DNA from: CAUZJF01 sp965248605
GTDB taxonomy: Bacteria > Chloroflexota > Dehalococcoidia > Lucifugimonadales > CAUZJF01
Assembly: GCA_965248605.1 (NCBI GenBank)
Contig: CBDFJV010000007.1
Coordinates: 1,116,001-1,180,000 of the forward strand
DNA: 64,000 nucleotides
Direction: 5' to 3'
Below the pieces are notes generated by a model. It was given only the letters and a program-made list of their open reading frames with translations. It did not search any database and was not told where the DNA came from. Position 1 is the first letter of the stretch; the number at the start of each line of letters is the position of its first letter. Below are positions 56,249 to 64,000 of the stretch, one piece after another. A program made the translations under genes and the position numbers.

Positions 56249-57028
56249 GTGACTTCCGGTCGCCGTGGCCTGTTCGTGGACTACGACGGAACGATCTCCC
56301 AGATAGCGCCAACACCCGACCAGGCCATGATCTCGGTGGAAGCCGCCCGGTCGCTCGAAATCCTCTCTCGGTACATCGAGATTGTCTGCGTCGTTTCCGG
56401 TCGGGCAGCTAAAGACCTACAGACCAAAGTTGGCGTCAAAGGGATTGCTTACGTAGGTAACCACGGAGCCGAGTATCTTAGTGACGACGATCTGGAAATC
56501 GTACCTGAGGTGGCCGCGTACCGAGAAGATGTTAAAGGCGTGCTTGACCATCTAAAGGCCCATGCGGACCTGCCCGGCCTGGTCTGGGACGACAAGGACT
56601 ACAGCGCGTCCGTCCACTACCGCCTCGCCGAGGAAAGCGAGGTGGCTCGCGAAGCGTTAGCCGACGCTCTGGGCTCCGCACCAGGCGCGGATGGCTTGGA
56701 AGTCTTCTGGGGGAAGATGGTCCTGGAGATCAGGGCGCCGATTGGGGTACACAAGGGGTACGCCGTTCGAAAACTCGCAGACGAGAGGCGGCTCGACAGC
56801 GCAGTCTACGTTGGGGACGACACAACCGACGTTGATGCGCTACGAACGCTATCGGAGTTGCTAAACGAAGGGCGGATCGCAGGATTCGGAGTCGCGGTCC
56901 TGCAACATGACACGCCGGACGAACTGGTGAGGCTGGCGAACTTCGGTCTGGATGGGGTTGAGGGCGTCGAGGCGTTTCTGTCTTGGTTGGTAGAGGTGGT
57001 CACCGTTCCGCCGGACCAGGGGTCCTAG
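56249..57028 (+). CDS. otsB: Trehalose-6-phosphate phosphatase
   Basis: A 259-residue HAD-fold protein from GTG. GLFVDYDGTISQIAP carries the nucleophile and acid Asp residues, VCVVSGR is motif II, and VYVGDDTTDVDALRTL is motif IV; GIAYVGNHGAEYL is typical of OtsB. It removes the phosphate from trehalose-6-phosphate. It converges with otsA, so the two are not one operon. Confidence 0.94.
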   Translation: MTSGRRGLFVDYDGTISQIAPTPDQAMISVEAARSLEILSRYIEIVCVVSGRAAKDLQTKVGVKGIAYVGNHGAEYLSDDDLEIVPEVAAYREDVKGVLDHLKAHADLPGLVWDDKDYSASVHYRLAEESEVAREALADALGSAPGADGLEVFWGKMVLEIRAPIGVHKGYAVRKLADERRLDSAVYVGDDTTDVDALRTLSELLNEGRIAGFGVAVLQHDTPDELVRLANFGLDGVEGVEAFLSWLVEVVTVPPDQGS

Positions 57029-57044
57029 CGGGCGGACACCTGGT

Positions 57045-58430
57045 TCAGGCCGCCGCCAAGTCGTTGAGGAATCCCGTGGACCAGCTTTCCGCGGTGTCTC
57101 TCGAGACCACTTCCATCAGCGCTTCCCAGCGCTGGACGCGCTCCCGTCGGGGCATACGCAGTGCACGATAGACTGCGGCGGCCGTCCCATCGACGTCGTA
57201 GGGGTTCACGATCAGAGCGTCGGTCATCGATTCGGCCGCTCCACAGAACCGCGATAGTACAAGCACACCTGGGTCGTCGTCTTGCGCTGCGACGAATTCC
57301 TTCGCGACGAGGTTCATCCCATCGCGCAGGGGCGTCACGAGGCAGACGTCTGCTGCTCTGTAGAACTGTACCAGCTCCTCGAGGCCGTACGATCGGTATA
57401 GGTACCGGATAGGCATCCATCCAGATTCCGAGAACGTGCCGTTGATCTGTCCTACCAGACGATCAACCTCCTCTTTTTCCCGAACGTATTCGGGTACACG
57501 TGCCCGTGAAGGTTGCGAGATCTGTACGAGGCTGATGTTCCCGCGAACGGCACGATAACGTCCGAGCAGACGTCGGAACGCCCTGAGCCGCTCGGGGATG
57601 CCTTTCGAATAGTCGAGACGGTCTACCGTTAGCAGTAGTTGCTGTTCTTGAGTTCTCCCCCTTGTTGACCTTCGCGCCTCGGCTCCATTCGAGCCGTCGC
57701 TCGCCGGCTGAAACGGCGCAGGGTCGATGCCGATCGGGTAGACCGAAGTCTTGAATGAGCCGTTCTCTATAGTCATCTTCCGATCCTCGGACACTCCGCC
57801 GATCTCGCGTCTGGACGCCTGCTGGAAGTTGCTCAGGTCGTCTTCAGTTTGAAATCCAACGAGGTCGTAAGACGCCAGCCCTGCCAGCAACTGCCCAGCC
57901 CAGGGCAGGATGGCGAAGATCTCCGGCGGCGGAAACGGCACATGGAGAAAGAAACCCGTCTTGCCCTTCCAGCCGAGCCGGCGAAGCTCGCTTCCCAGCA
58001 AGAAAAGGTGGAAGTCATTGACCCACACGCGATCGTCCGGTTGGAGCAACCCGCGTATGGCGTCGGCAAAGCGTCGGTTCAGTCGTGTATAAGCGGCGTA
58101 AGTGTTTCGGCGGACGTGCACCCGTTCTGGGAAGCTGTGCATCAGGGGCCAGAGCGTCCGATTGCAGAACCCGGAATAGTAGAGGCTAACTTCGTCTTCT
58201 GAAAGGTCGATGGTGGCAAGGTCGAAATGGTCTGTGGTAACGACCTTCGGCCCAGTGTCGGGCCGTCGTCCGGTGGTCCTTCCGCTCCAACCGAACCAGA
58301 GACCACCGTGGCGCTCGACTACTGGGCCGATCGCTCTTACCAGCCCACCCGCCACCTCTTCGCGTCCCTTCGAAGCGTCAACGGAAGGCACGCGGTTCGA
58401 CACAATCACAAGGCGTTGCTTGTTGGTCAT
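57045..58430 (-). CDS. otsA: Trehalose-6-phosphate synthase
   Basis: 461 residues from the ATG giving MTNKQRLVIVSNR. GT20 motifs: IVSNRVP, the GGLVRAIGP loop, VWVNDFHLFLLGSELRR, FFLHVPFPPPEIF, VDRLDYSKGIPERL, and DGMNLVAKEFVAAQ near the end. It joins glucose from a nucleotide sugar to glucose-6-phosphate. Together with OtsB it gives trehalose, a compatible solute and stress protectant. Confidence 0.95.
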   Translation of the reverse strand: MTNKQRLVIVSNRVPSVDASKGREEVAGGLVRAIGPVVERHGGLWFGWSGRTTGRRPDTGPKVVTTDHFDLATIDLSEDEVSLYYSGFCNRTLWPLMHSFPERVHVRRNTYAAYTRLNRRFADAIRGLLQPDDRVWVNDFHLFLLGSELRRLGWKGKTGFFLHVPFPPPEIFAILPWAGQLLAGLASYDLVGFQTEDDLSNFQQASRREIGGVSEDRKMTIENGSFKTSVYPIGIDPAPFQPASDGSNGAEARRSTRGRTQEQQLLLTVDRLDYSKGIPERLRAFRRLLGRYRAVRGNISLVQISQPSRARVPEYVREKEEVDRLVGQINGTFSESGWMPIRYLYRSYGLEELVQFYRAADVCLVTPLRDGMNLVAKEFVAAQDDDPGVLVLSRFCGAAESMTDALIVNPYDVDGTAAAVYRALRMPRRERVQRWEALMEVVSRDTAESWSTGFLNDLAAA

Positions 58431-58724
58431 ATCCGCCGCCCTTCCCGGAGTCGGCTCGTGAGGTGTACTCTTGAGCGTCCAACCAAACCCGATTATATCT
58501 GCGTGCGCCTTGAATCGCGAATCCGGGTTCACTCCATTTTGGGGCCGAGACCGAGCAGAGGGGGAAAGTGACCCTTCGACACGCTCAGGGTGAGCGGAGG
58601 TTGGTAACGGCGTACCACCTTATAGACACGACAGGACTTCCCCGGATAGACTTTCGGCTGACGTGATCGGCGTGCGCTTGATCTAGTCACGCTGGTCGAG
58701 CAGTTTTTCTCAGGGGAGGACTGG

Positions 58725-59885
58725 TTGCCGGAACAGATAGCCTATGTCGGAGCGGACCTTAGAGTCCACCTGACGGACGCAGAAGGTAGTGAAACCGCCA
58801 CCATCGACGCCCCAGGCAAGACTCACGCGTGGCCTATCTGGTCACCGGTCGGCGGGCGCGTTGCCTTTTCGGTCTTCTTGTCGGGGAGCAACGGCAGCGG
58901 CCTTCTGGCGCTTTACCTCCACCAGCTAGGGCGTAAGCGATCACGCAAGTTGTACACCAACGAACCAGGAACGGACGCGATAGCTCGCGGGACCCCACAC
59001 TACTCCTTGTGGTCGCCGGACGGAGCCCGGCTGGCGCTGATTACCAGAACCAAGCGGCCCGGCCTGACACTGTTCGCCATAGACGTCTCGGACCCACGAA
59101 AGCCCTTCAAGGTGATCGACGGGATGCCCGTCTTCGCGTCCTGGTCGCCAGACTCGCGTTTCCTGCTCGTGCACAGCGGCCGGGAACACTACCTGGTGGA
59201 CTTCGCCGGAGAGAGAGGCGTGTCTCGCTTGGAGGGCGAGTCTGGTCTATACATGGCGCCCTCTTGGTCTCCAGTTACTAACCGGTGGGCCGTGATGCGC
59301 GAGGGCGGCGATTCGACACACACCCTGGTGATCGAGGACGTCGAAGGAGGAGCGGCCGAGGCCGCGGCAGAGGTGTCCGGAGCCGCGGCGTTCGCGTGGA
59401 GCGCTGATGGCGACAAACTTGCCATCGTTCGCGACCCTCGTCAAGGGGCCCGCCTCTACGATGGGATATGGGTGGTCGGTTCCGACGGTTCTGGCGAGAC
59501 GCGGCTGACCGGCGACCCGGTTCTCAGCTTCTTCTGGTCCCCAACAGGATCGAGGATAGCCTACGTCACTACGTCCGAAGACGTGCAGGACTCGCTGCGG
59601 TGGGTTGTCGTGGACGCCGAAACGGGCAAGATTGAGCCACTGGCGGACTTCACGCCGACTGAGCAGCAGCTAACGGCGTTCATGTTCTTCGATCAGTACG
59701 CCCAGTCCCACAGTCCATGGTCGCAAGACAGCGAGAGGATCATCTTCTCAGGATCGAGCGAAAGCGGCGAACAGTCGGTGGCTTTTCCCCATTCCCCTCG
59801 ATCGTCGGTCGTCGTCCTGGACTCGAGTAGCGGAGACGCGACAACGGTGGGCGAAGGGGTTATCGGCTGCTGGTCACGAGGCTAA
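58725..59885 (+). CDS. TolB-like beta-propeller protein
   Basis: 386 residues from TTG preceded by GGGGAGGA. At least seven PD40-type blades are seen: PIWSPVGGRVAFS, LWSPDGARLALI, SWSPDSRFLLV, SWSPVTNRWAVM, AWSADGDKLAIV, FWSPTGSRIAYV and PWSQDSERIIFS. There is no signal peptide, so it may be cytoplasmic or need a different start. The likely role is binding of a protein or ligand; no enzyme domain is attached. Confidence 0.85.
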   Translation: MPEQIAYVGADLRVHLTDAEGSETATIDAPGKTHAWPIWSPVGGRVAFSVFLSGSNGSGLLALYLHQLGRKRSRKLYTNEPGTDAIARGTPHYSLWSPDGARLALITRTKRPGLTLFAIDVSDPRKPFKVIDGMPVFASWSPDSRFLLVHSGREHYLVDFAGERGVSRLEGESGLYMAPSWSPVTNRWAVMREGGDSTHTLVIEDVEGGAAEAAAEVSGAAAFAWSADGDKLAIVRDPRQGARLYDGIWVVGSDGSGETRLTGDPVLSFFWSPTGSRIAYVTTSEDVQDSLRWVVVDAETGKIEPLADFTPTEQQLTAFMFFDQYAQSHSPWSQDSERIIFSGSSESGEQSVAFPHSPRSSVVVLDSSSGDATTVGEGVIGCWSRG

Positions 59886-59890
59886 GTCCT

Positions 59891-59950
59891 ACGGGCTCAG
59901 GGTGAGCGGCCCCTTCGACGGGCTCAGGGTGAGCGGCCCTTCGAGTCCTA
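59891..59950. repeat. GCTCAGGGTGAGCGG tandem repeat
   Basis: CGGGCTCAGGGTGAGCGGCCC occurs twice, the second with the fuller CCCTTCGACGGGCTCAGGG form. Relatives lie at 58572-58597 and 33371-33394. It lies between convergent gene ends. Confidence 0.75.
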
Positions 59951-59964
59951 CGGGCGGCCAGTAG

Positions 59965-61257
59965 TCAGGTCCTCTCGCCCAGCGGCGTGTAGTCCCGCTC
60001 AGCGCGTCCCGTATATACCTGGAGCGGTCGAGCAATCCGCTGCTCGTGGTCCGTGACCATCTCGCGCCATTGGGCCATCCAGCCCACGGTCCTTGGGATC
60101 GCGAACAGCACGGGGAACATGTCGGTCGGGAATCCGATTGCCTGGTAGATGATCCCTGAATAGAAGTCGACGTTCGGGTACAGCTTGCGTTCGATGAAGT
60201 AGTCGTCTTCCAAGGCAATGCGCTCTAGCTCCAAGGCGATGTCAAGCAACGGATTCGTGCCCGTCTCGTCAAACACCTCGTCAGCGAGACGCTTGATAAC
60301 CGTGGCTCTCGGATCGTAGTTCTTGTAGACACGATGGCCAAACCCCATGAGCCGACCCTCGCCCCGTTTGAACCCCTCGATAGCTTCAGGGACCTTGTCT
60401 ATCGACCCGATCCGCTGGAGCATGCGTATCACCGCCTCGTTCGCGCCGCCGTGTAGGGGGCCGTAGAGCCCGGCGCAAGCCGCCGCGAGGGCTGAAAAGG
60501 GGTCTGCGTGAGAGCTACCGACGCTTCTCATCGCGTTGGTGCTGCAGTTCTGTTCATGGTCCGCGTGGAGTATGAATAGAACGTCGATAGCACGCTCTAC
60601 GACCTCACTTGGCCGGTACTCCGTATCGGCCAGCGGGTGGAACATCATGTTCAGGAAGTTGCCCGAGTAGGAGAGTCTGTTGTCCGGGTAGATATAGGGG
60701 AACCCGAGGCTGTGCCGATAGGCGAACGCGGCGATCGTCGGCATCTTGGCCACGGCCCTGAACGTCTGGAGGTCTCTCGACATCGGGTCAGAGATGTCTT
60801 TCGCGTCCGGATAGAACGTTGACAGCGCTCCGATCGTCCCCAGCATCATTCCCATAGGATGGGCATCGTACCGAAAGCTCTCCATGAACTTCTTGATGTT
60901 CTCGTGAAGCAGGGTGTGCGTCGTTACGTTGTGAGTCCATTCTTCGAGCTGGCTCTCAGTCGGCAGCTCTCCCTGGACGATCAGGTATGCGGTTTCCAGG
61001 AAGGTCGAGTTCTCGGCCAGCTGTTCGATCGGGTAGCCGCGGTACCTGAGGACGCCTTTGCCGCCGTCGATAAAGGTGATCTGACTGCGACATGACGCTG
61101 TGTTCGCAAAGCTGGGGTCGTAGCTCATCAGGCCGAAGTCGTCCTCGGACGCTTTGATCTGCCGAAGGTCCATCGCGCTGATCGCGCCGTCGTTGATCGG
61201 AACGGTGTATTCGGCGCCGGTCCGATTATCGCGCACGCTGAGTGTTTCTTCATTCAT
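59965..61257 (-). CDS. gltA: Citrate synthase
   Basis: A 430-residue protein of the long bacterial type. YRGYPIEQLAENSTFLE, the active-site His stretches GPLHGGANEAV and MGFGHRVYKNYDPRA, the VDFYSG segment with its catalytic Asp, and RPLQVYTGR near the end are all in place. It condenses acetyl-CoA with oxaloacetate at the entry of the citric acid cycle. It stands alone; about 180 bases upstream separate it from the PHP genes. Confidence 0.96.
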   Translation of the reverse strand: MNEETLSVRDNRTGAEYTVPINDGAISAMDLRQIKASEDDFGLMSYDPSFANTASCRSQITFIDGGKGVLRYRGYPIEQLAENSTFLETAYLIVQGELPTESQLEEWTHNVTTHTLLHENIKKFMESFRYDAHPMGMMLGTIGALSTFYPDAKDISDPMSRDLQTFRAVAKMPTIAAFAYRHSLGFPYIYPDNRLSYSGNFLNMMFHPLADTEYRPSEVVERAIDVLFILHADHEQNCSTNAMRSVGSSHADPFSALAAACAGLYGPLHGGANEAVIRMLQRIGSIDKVPEAIEGFKRGEGRLMGFGHRVYKNYDPRATVIKRLADEVFDETGTNPLLDIALELERIALEDDYFIERKLYPNVDFYSGIIYQAIGFPTDMFPVLFAIPRTVGWMAQWREMVTDHEQRIARPLQVYTGRAERDYTPLGERT

Positions 61258-61440
61258 GACACACGCTCCTTGGCGCGTCTACGACAACCGGCGAGGCGCC
61301 GGTATCGTGGATGTAGAAGAGTCTGGCTGATCAGAATGGTACCAGAGTAAGAAGAGCCTGGCGGAGAGCCAAAATCTCCTATGGCACGGAGTCGGCGCGT
61401 TCGATCGGTGGACCGGCGAGAAGGAAAGTAGTGAGCGGCG

Positions 61441-62370
61441 CTATCCGTTCAGAAACACCGGTTGAGTCCAGGCTTTGTTGCCGGCTGATGAGGTGACGGT
61501 GGCGCGCACGTAACTTTCATCCCCCTTGGGACGATACGTCGCTTCGAGCTCCGACGTTTCTGCCAACACTGCGCCATTTCGGCCGGTAAACCTCGTCGTG
61601 TATAGAAAGTCGCCTTCCTGCTCGATCTTGAGGGCTATCGACTCGGCGCTGAGCTCCAGTTCCGACAGCGTCACTCTGGTCGACGCGTAGAAGTCTCCCG
61701 TGGCCAGGGCTTCGATAATCGCCTCGCGGCTAAGTTCGGGCGCCCTGGCGACTACCCATCCCCGACCGGGATTGGCACGCGCGAAGGTGAAATCACGGTA
61801 GTGGTGAGCATCGTCGGTCGCGACGCCGAAGATCGCTCGTCCGGAGCTGAGAACGCCGTCCCAGATCTCCTCGCAAGAGAGCTTGCCCGGGCCTCCCAGG
61901 TTATTGACTGACGGATTGCCGTTGTAGACTTCGAGCAGGCTGGCGCCCGTGACCTGGTTGATAACGTGATGGTCGAAGGCCCAGCGAAAGTTCGGATGGT
62001 TGATGGCAACGATCCCTCCGGCGTCGAGAATCGAGTCGATGTTAGCCTGAAAGGTCGGTAGCACACCGTCGACGAGGATCGGTTCGACCTCGCGCGATAT
62101 ACCTACTGCGCCGAGATGGATCGGCACCCTCCGACCATCCTCTTCTACCACGGTTGCGCCCACCTCTTCGCCAGGTATCATTAGAGGCCGCTTGAACCGA
62201 CGCTTGCCTTCGCCGTATTCGAAGACGTGGCGGTGGTTATGCTCGCTAAGGACGAGGAAATCGTAGCCGTGACGCCGATACCAGCTTACGACTCCCTCAG
62301 GATCGGCGTCGCCGCCGGCGATGTTGCTGTGGGTGTGGATGTTGCCCTTGAACCACTTTAGTTTGGGCAC
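61441..62370 (-). CDS. PHP-domain metal-dependent phosphoesterase, paralogue 1
   Basis: A 309-residue protein. Metal-ligand motifs: KGNIHTHSNIAGGDADPEGV, FLVLSEHNH, LMIPGEEVG, VAINHPNF and IFGVATDDAHHY. A ~100-residue C-terminal beta domain (LSELELSAESIALKIEQ...) follows. It hydrolyses a phosphoester of unknown kind. The neighbouring gene encodes a co-linear paralogue of equal length. Confidence 0.9.
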   Translation of the reverse strand: MPKLKWFKGNIHTHSNIAGGDADPEGVVSWYRRHGYDFLVLSEHNHRHVFEYGEGKRRFKRPLMIPGEEVGATVVEEDGRRVPIHLGAVGISREVEPILVDGVLPTFQANIDSILDAGGIVAINHPNFRWAFDHHVINQVTGASLLEVYNGNPSVNNLGGPGKLSCEEIWDGVLSSGRAIFGVATDDAHHYRDFTFARANPGRGWVVARAPELSREAIIEALATGDFYASTRVTLSELELSAESIALKIEQEGDFLYTTRFTGRNGAVLAETSELEATYRPKGDESYVRATVTSSAGNKAWTQPVFLNG

Positions 62371-62521
62371 CTGTTCCTCCGAAAAACGCTGTCATTCCGA
62401 ATAGTGGGGAATCTAAGAGACGTCGTTAGCGGACCGGGTCTTCTACTGGATGCGGGTCGCCGGATTCCTCGATCCCCTCGCGTCCAGCATGGTTTTCATC
62501 GCCTGAAAGCCGCTCGTCCCG

Positions 62522-63451
62522 TCAGCTGGACAGGAAGACAGGCTGCGTCCACGCCCTTTCCCACGGAGATGAGCTCCTGACCGTGGCGCGGACGTAGCCC
62601 TCGTCACCCCTAGGTTTGTAGCTTGGCTCAAGGCCGTCCTCTTTGGCCAGCACGGTGCCCTCTCGGCCGATGAACCATGTCTGGTAGACGAGATCGCGCC
62701 ACTGCTCTATTCGAAGCGAGACCGACTCGGGAGACGCGTCTACGTCCTCAAGCACTATGCCTGTCGATGCGTAGAACTCTCCGGCCGCGATGGCGTTAAC
62801 AATCGCGTCGCTGGAGAAATCGGTTGAACGCACCATAAGCCAGCCCCTGCCGGGATTGCTTTTCTTGGGGTGGAAGTCGTGGTAGTTGTGCGAGTCGTCG
62901 GTGGCCGCTCCGAAGATAACGCGATTGGCGCTCAGGACACCGTCCCATATTTCCTCACCGCTGGACTTGCCAGGGCCGCCGTCGCTGTTGGTCCCAGGGT
63001 GGCCGTTGAACACCTCAACGAGGCTGGCGCCTTTCACCTGTCGAAGCTCGTGATGATCGAAGGCCCACTTGTAGTTCGGGTGGTTGATCGACGCGATTCC
63101 CCCGGCGTCGAGGATTGCGTCAACGTTGGCCTGAATCGTCGAGACGACCTGGCCAGTATCGAAAGGCTCGATCACTCTGGAGATGCCGATTCCGCCGATG
63201 TGGATGGGGACGCTGCGTCCGTCGGCCTGGACCGACGCCGAGATCTCCTCGCCGGGTATCATCAGCGGCTTCTTGTAGCGTCTTCGCCCCTCGGCGTACT
63301 CGAAGAGCGTCAGGTGGTTGTGGTCGCTGAGTACCAGGAAGTCGTAGCCGTGTTGACGAAACCACCGGACTACTTTTTCCGGCGTCTCGTCGCCGTCGGA
63401 CTCGGTAGTGTGAGTGTGGATGTTCCCTTTGTACCACTTGGCTTTGGCCAT
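62522..63451 (-). CDS. PHP-domain metal-dependent phosphoesterase, paralogue 2
   Basis: A 309-residue protein with the same layout as paralogue 1: KGNIHTHTTESDGDETPEKV, FLVLSDHNH, LMIPGEEIS, ASINHPNY, IFGAATDDSHNY and a C-terminal beta domain ending TQPVFLSS (TQPVFLNG in paralogue 1). The pair arose by tandem duplication and has diverged clearly, so each may have its own substrate. The 151-base gap holds a remnant GCCTGAAAGCCGCTCGTCC stretch but no gene. Confidence 0.9.
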   Translation of the reverse strand: MAKAKWYKGNIHTHTTESDGDETPEKVVRWFRQHGYDFLVLSDHNHLTLFEYAEGRRRYKKPLMIPGEEISASVQADGRSVPIHIGGIGISRVIEPFDTGQVVSTIQANVDAILDAGGIASINHPNYKWAFDHHELRQVKGASLVEVFNGHPGTNSDGGPGKSSGEEIWDGVLSANRVIFGAATDDSHNYHDFHPKKSNPGRGWLMVRSTDFSSDAIVNAIAAGEFYASTGIVLEDVDASPESVSLRIEQWRDLVYQTWFIGREGTVLAKEDGLEPSYKPRGDEGYVRATVRSSSPWERAWTQPVFLSS

Positions 63452-63566
63452 GAGCGCGTTTCCTCGGTTGCTTGGATCCGACCGACGGGATTATATCTCA
63501 AGTCGTCAGAAGGCCCGTGGGACGATGGCACGCCGGACGACGTTGGGAGCCACGCCGAGACCGCCG

Positions 63567-64000
63567 CTAGCGTTGGGAATCGTCGGCCTTAATCGCGTCG
63601 ATGACCTTGATTATCTGCTCGGTGGTTGGACGGTCTGAGATGCTCTCGCCTACGTACGAAGACCTGACCGTCCCATCGTTCCAGATCACGAAAACGGCGG
63701 GCGCCGAGACCCCATCGCCTAACAAATTGAAGACACCGTATGCACGGGTCACGGTGGTGTTGCTATCCGCCAGTATCGGGTAGTCAGCACCGACGTGGAC
63801 TGCCATATCCACGGCGTCCTGTGGCTGGTCGGTGCTGATCGTCATCAAGCCGACGTTCCGCTTGGTGAACTCAGTGTATTCCCGCTGCAGCTCGCCGAGC
63901 TGCACCCTACAGATGCTTCAGAAGAAGCCGCGGTAGAAGACGAGCACGACGGCCGTATGCTCCTTCAACAACTCAGAGAGCACAACGTCCTCGCCATCGT
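63567..64000 (-). CDS. Peroxiredoxin-like AhpC/TSA protein, probable selenoprotein (partial)
   Basis: Upstream of the listed frame the same frame continues through a single TGA (63920-63918) to the window edge: LLKEHTAVVLVFYRGFF-[TGA]-SICRVQLGELQREY. AhpC/TSA relatives have FYRGxWCPxCRxQL here, so the TGA replaces the first redox cysteine, giving U-S-I-C. The frame goes on normally for 112 residues (TISTDQPQDAV, YPILADSNTTVTRAYGV, PAVFVIWNDGTVRSS). A bSECIS-like hairpin follows the TGA. It would reduce peroxides or act as a thiol-disulfide enzyme. The alternative is a nonsense-mutated gene. The N-terminus lies outside the window. Confidence 0.82.
63886..63904 (-). promoter_or_regulatory. bSECIS-like hairpin after the in-frame TGA
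   Basis: TGCAGCTC and GAGCTGCA pair perfectly (8 base pairs) around the loop GGC. The loop begins 21 bases after the TGA. Known bacterial SECIS elements lie just downstream of UGA, with a G in the first two loop positions and a UGA-to-loop distance of roughly 16-37 bases; all fit. Confidence 0.75.

Noticed and set aside
63567..63905. Peroxiredoxin gene starting at GTG 63905, after the TGA
   Set aside because: That start would lack strand 1 and the redox motif, while the frame upstream of the TGA encodes exactly those parts.

Overview
The window looks like a chromosomal segment of a Chloroflexota bacterium, probably Dehalococcoidia-like; this is inference from gene content, not a phylogeny. 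Pointers are a free-standing 23S rRNA gene without an adjacent 16S or 5S (23S split from 16S is known in Dehalococcoides), lipoproteins with short TPTP linkers, a surface protein with a PGF-pre-PGF domain, a bacterial MfnB homologue, and dense intergenic palindromes. The DNA is GC-rich and heavily remodelled by mobile elements.

Layout. 1-6.2 kb: an ECF sigma factor with a membrane-anchored DUF4179-like partner running off the left edge, a small broken HTH gene, a lipoprotein, a ThDP enzyme, a Rdx (SelW-like) protein and a zinc-ribbon protein. 6.7-10.8 kb: a dipeptide ABC transporter (frameshifted binding protein plus two permeases). 11.2-19.8 kb: a signalling locus of histidine kinase, OmpR-type regulator, receiver protein and Ser/Thr kinase-receiver fusion; the first three are each broken by a different event (nested IS1380 insertions, a one-base frameshift, a 303-bp repeat). 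19.9-24.3 kb: a PIN toxin/antitoxin pair, an RDD protein, a DHDPS-family aldolase, an MfnB-TusA fusion and two envelope proteins. 24.3-27.1 kb: a chimeric head-to-head IS1380 element. 27.5-32.4 kb: a leftward operon of TrkH, three TrkA-type proteins, a UspA protein and prephenate dehydratase. 33.9-39 kb: a large surface protein split by an intact IS1380 copy. 39.1-44.6 kb: a CinA-like/nucleotidyltransferase fusion, a UbiD-UbiA-UbiX cluster and a ThDP-enzyme subunit, with two tandem copies of the 302-bp repeat. 45-47.9 kb: VapBC, a PHP phosphatase, a GNAT and MazEF. 48.1-51.6 kb: promoter, boxA leader, 23S rRNA, initiator tRNA and terminator. 51.7-54.8 kb: a SLOG protein and a phosphoribosyltransferase remnant cut by an IS21 element. 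55-64 kb: an SDR, trehalose synthesis (OtsA/OtsB), a TolB-like propeller, citrate synthase, two PHP paralogues and, at the right edge, a peroxiredoxin-like gene with an in-frame TGA in place of its first redox cysteine.

The strongest discoveries are: (1) the right-edge peroxiredoxin-like gene, which has UGA at the U-x-x-C redox position followed at the expected distance by a perfect bSECIS-like hairpin, so it is probably a selenoprotein; (2) the MfnB-TusA fusion next to a DHDPS-like enzyme; (3) the Ser/Thr kinase-receiver fusion in a decaying phosphorelay locus; (4) IS1380 copies that repeatedly hit CTAA/CTTA, including inside themselves, and a mobile-looking chimera with two right ends; (5) non-autonomous repeats (131-bp MITE-like, 302-bp tandem) that move and break genes.
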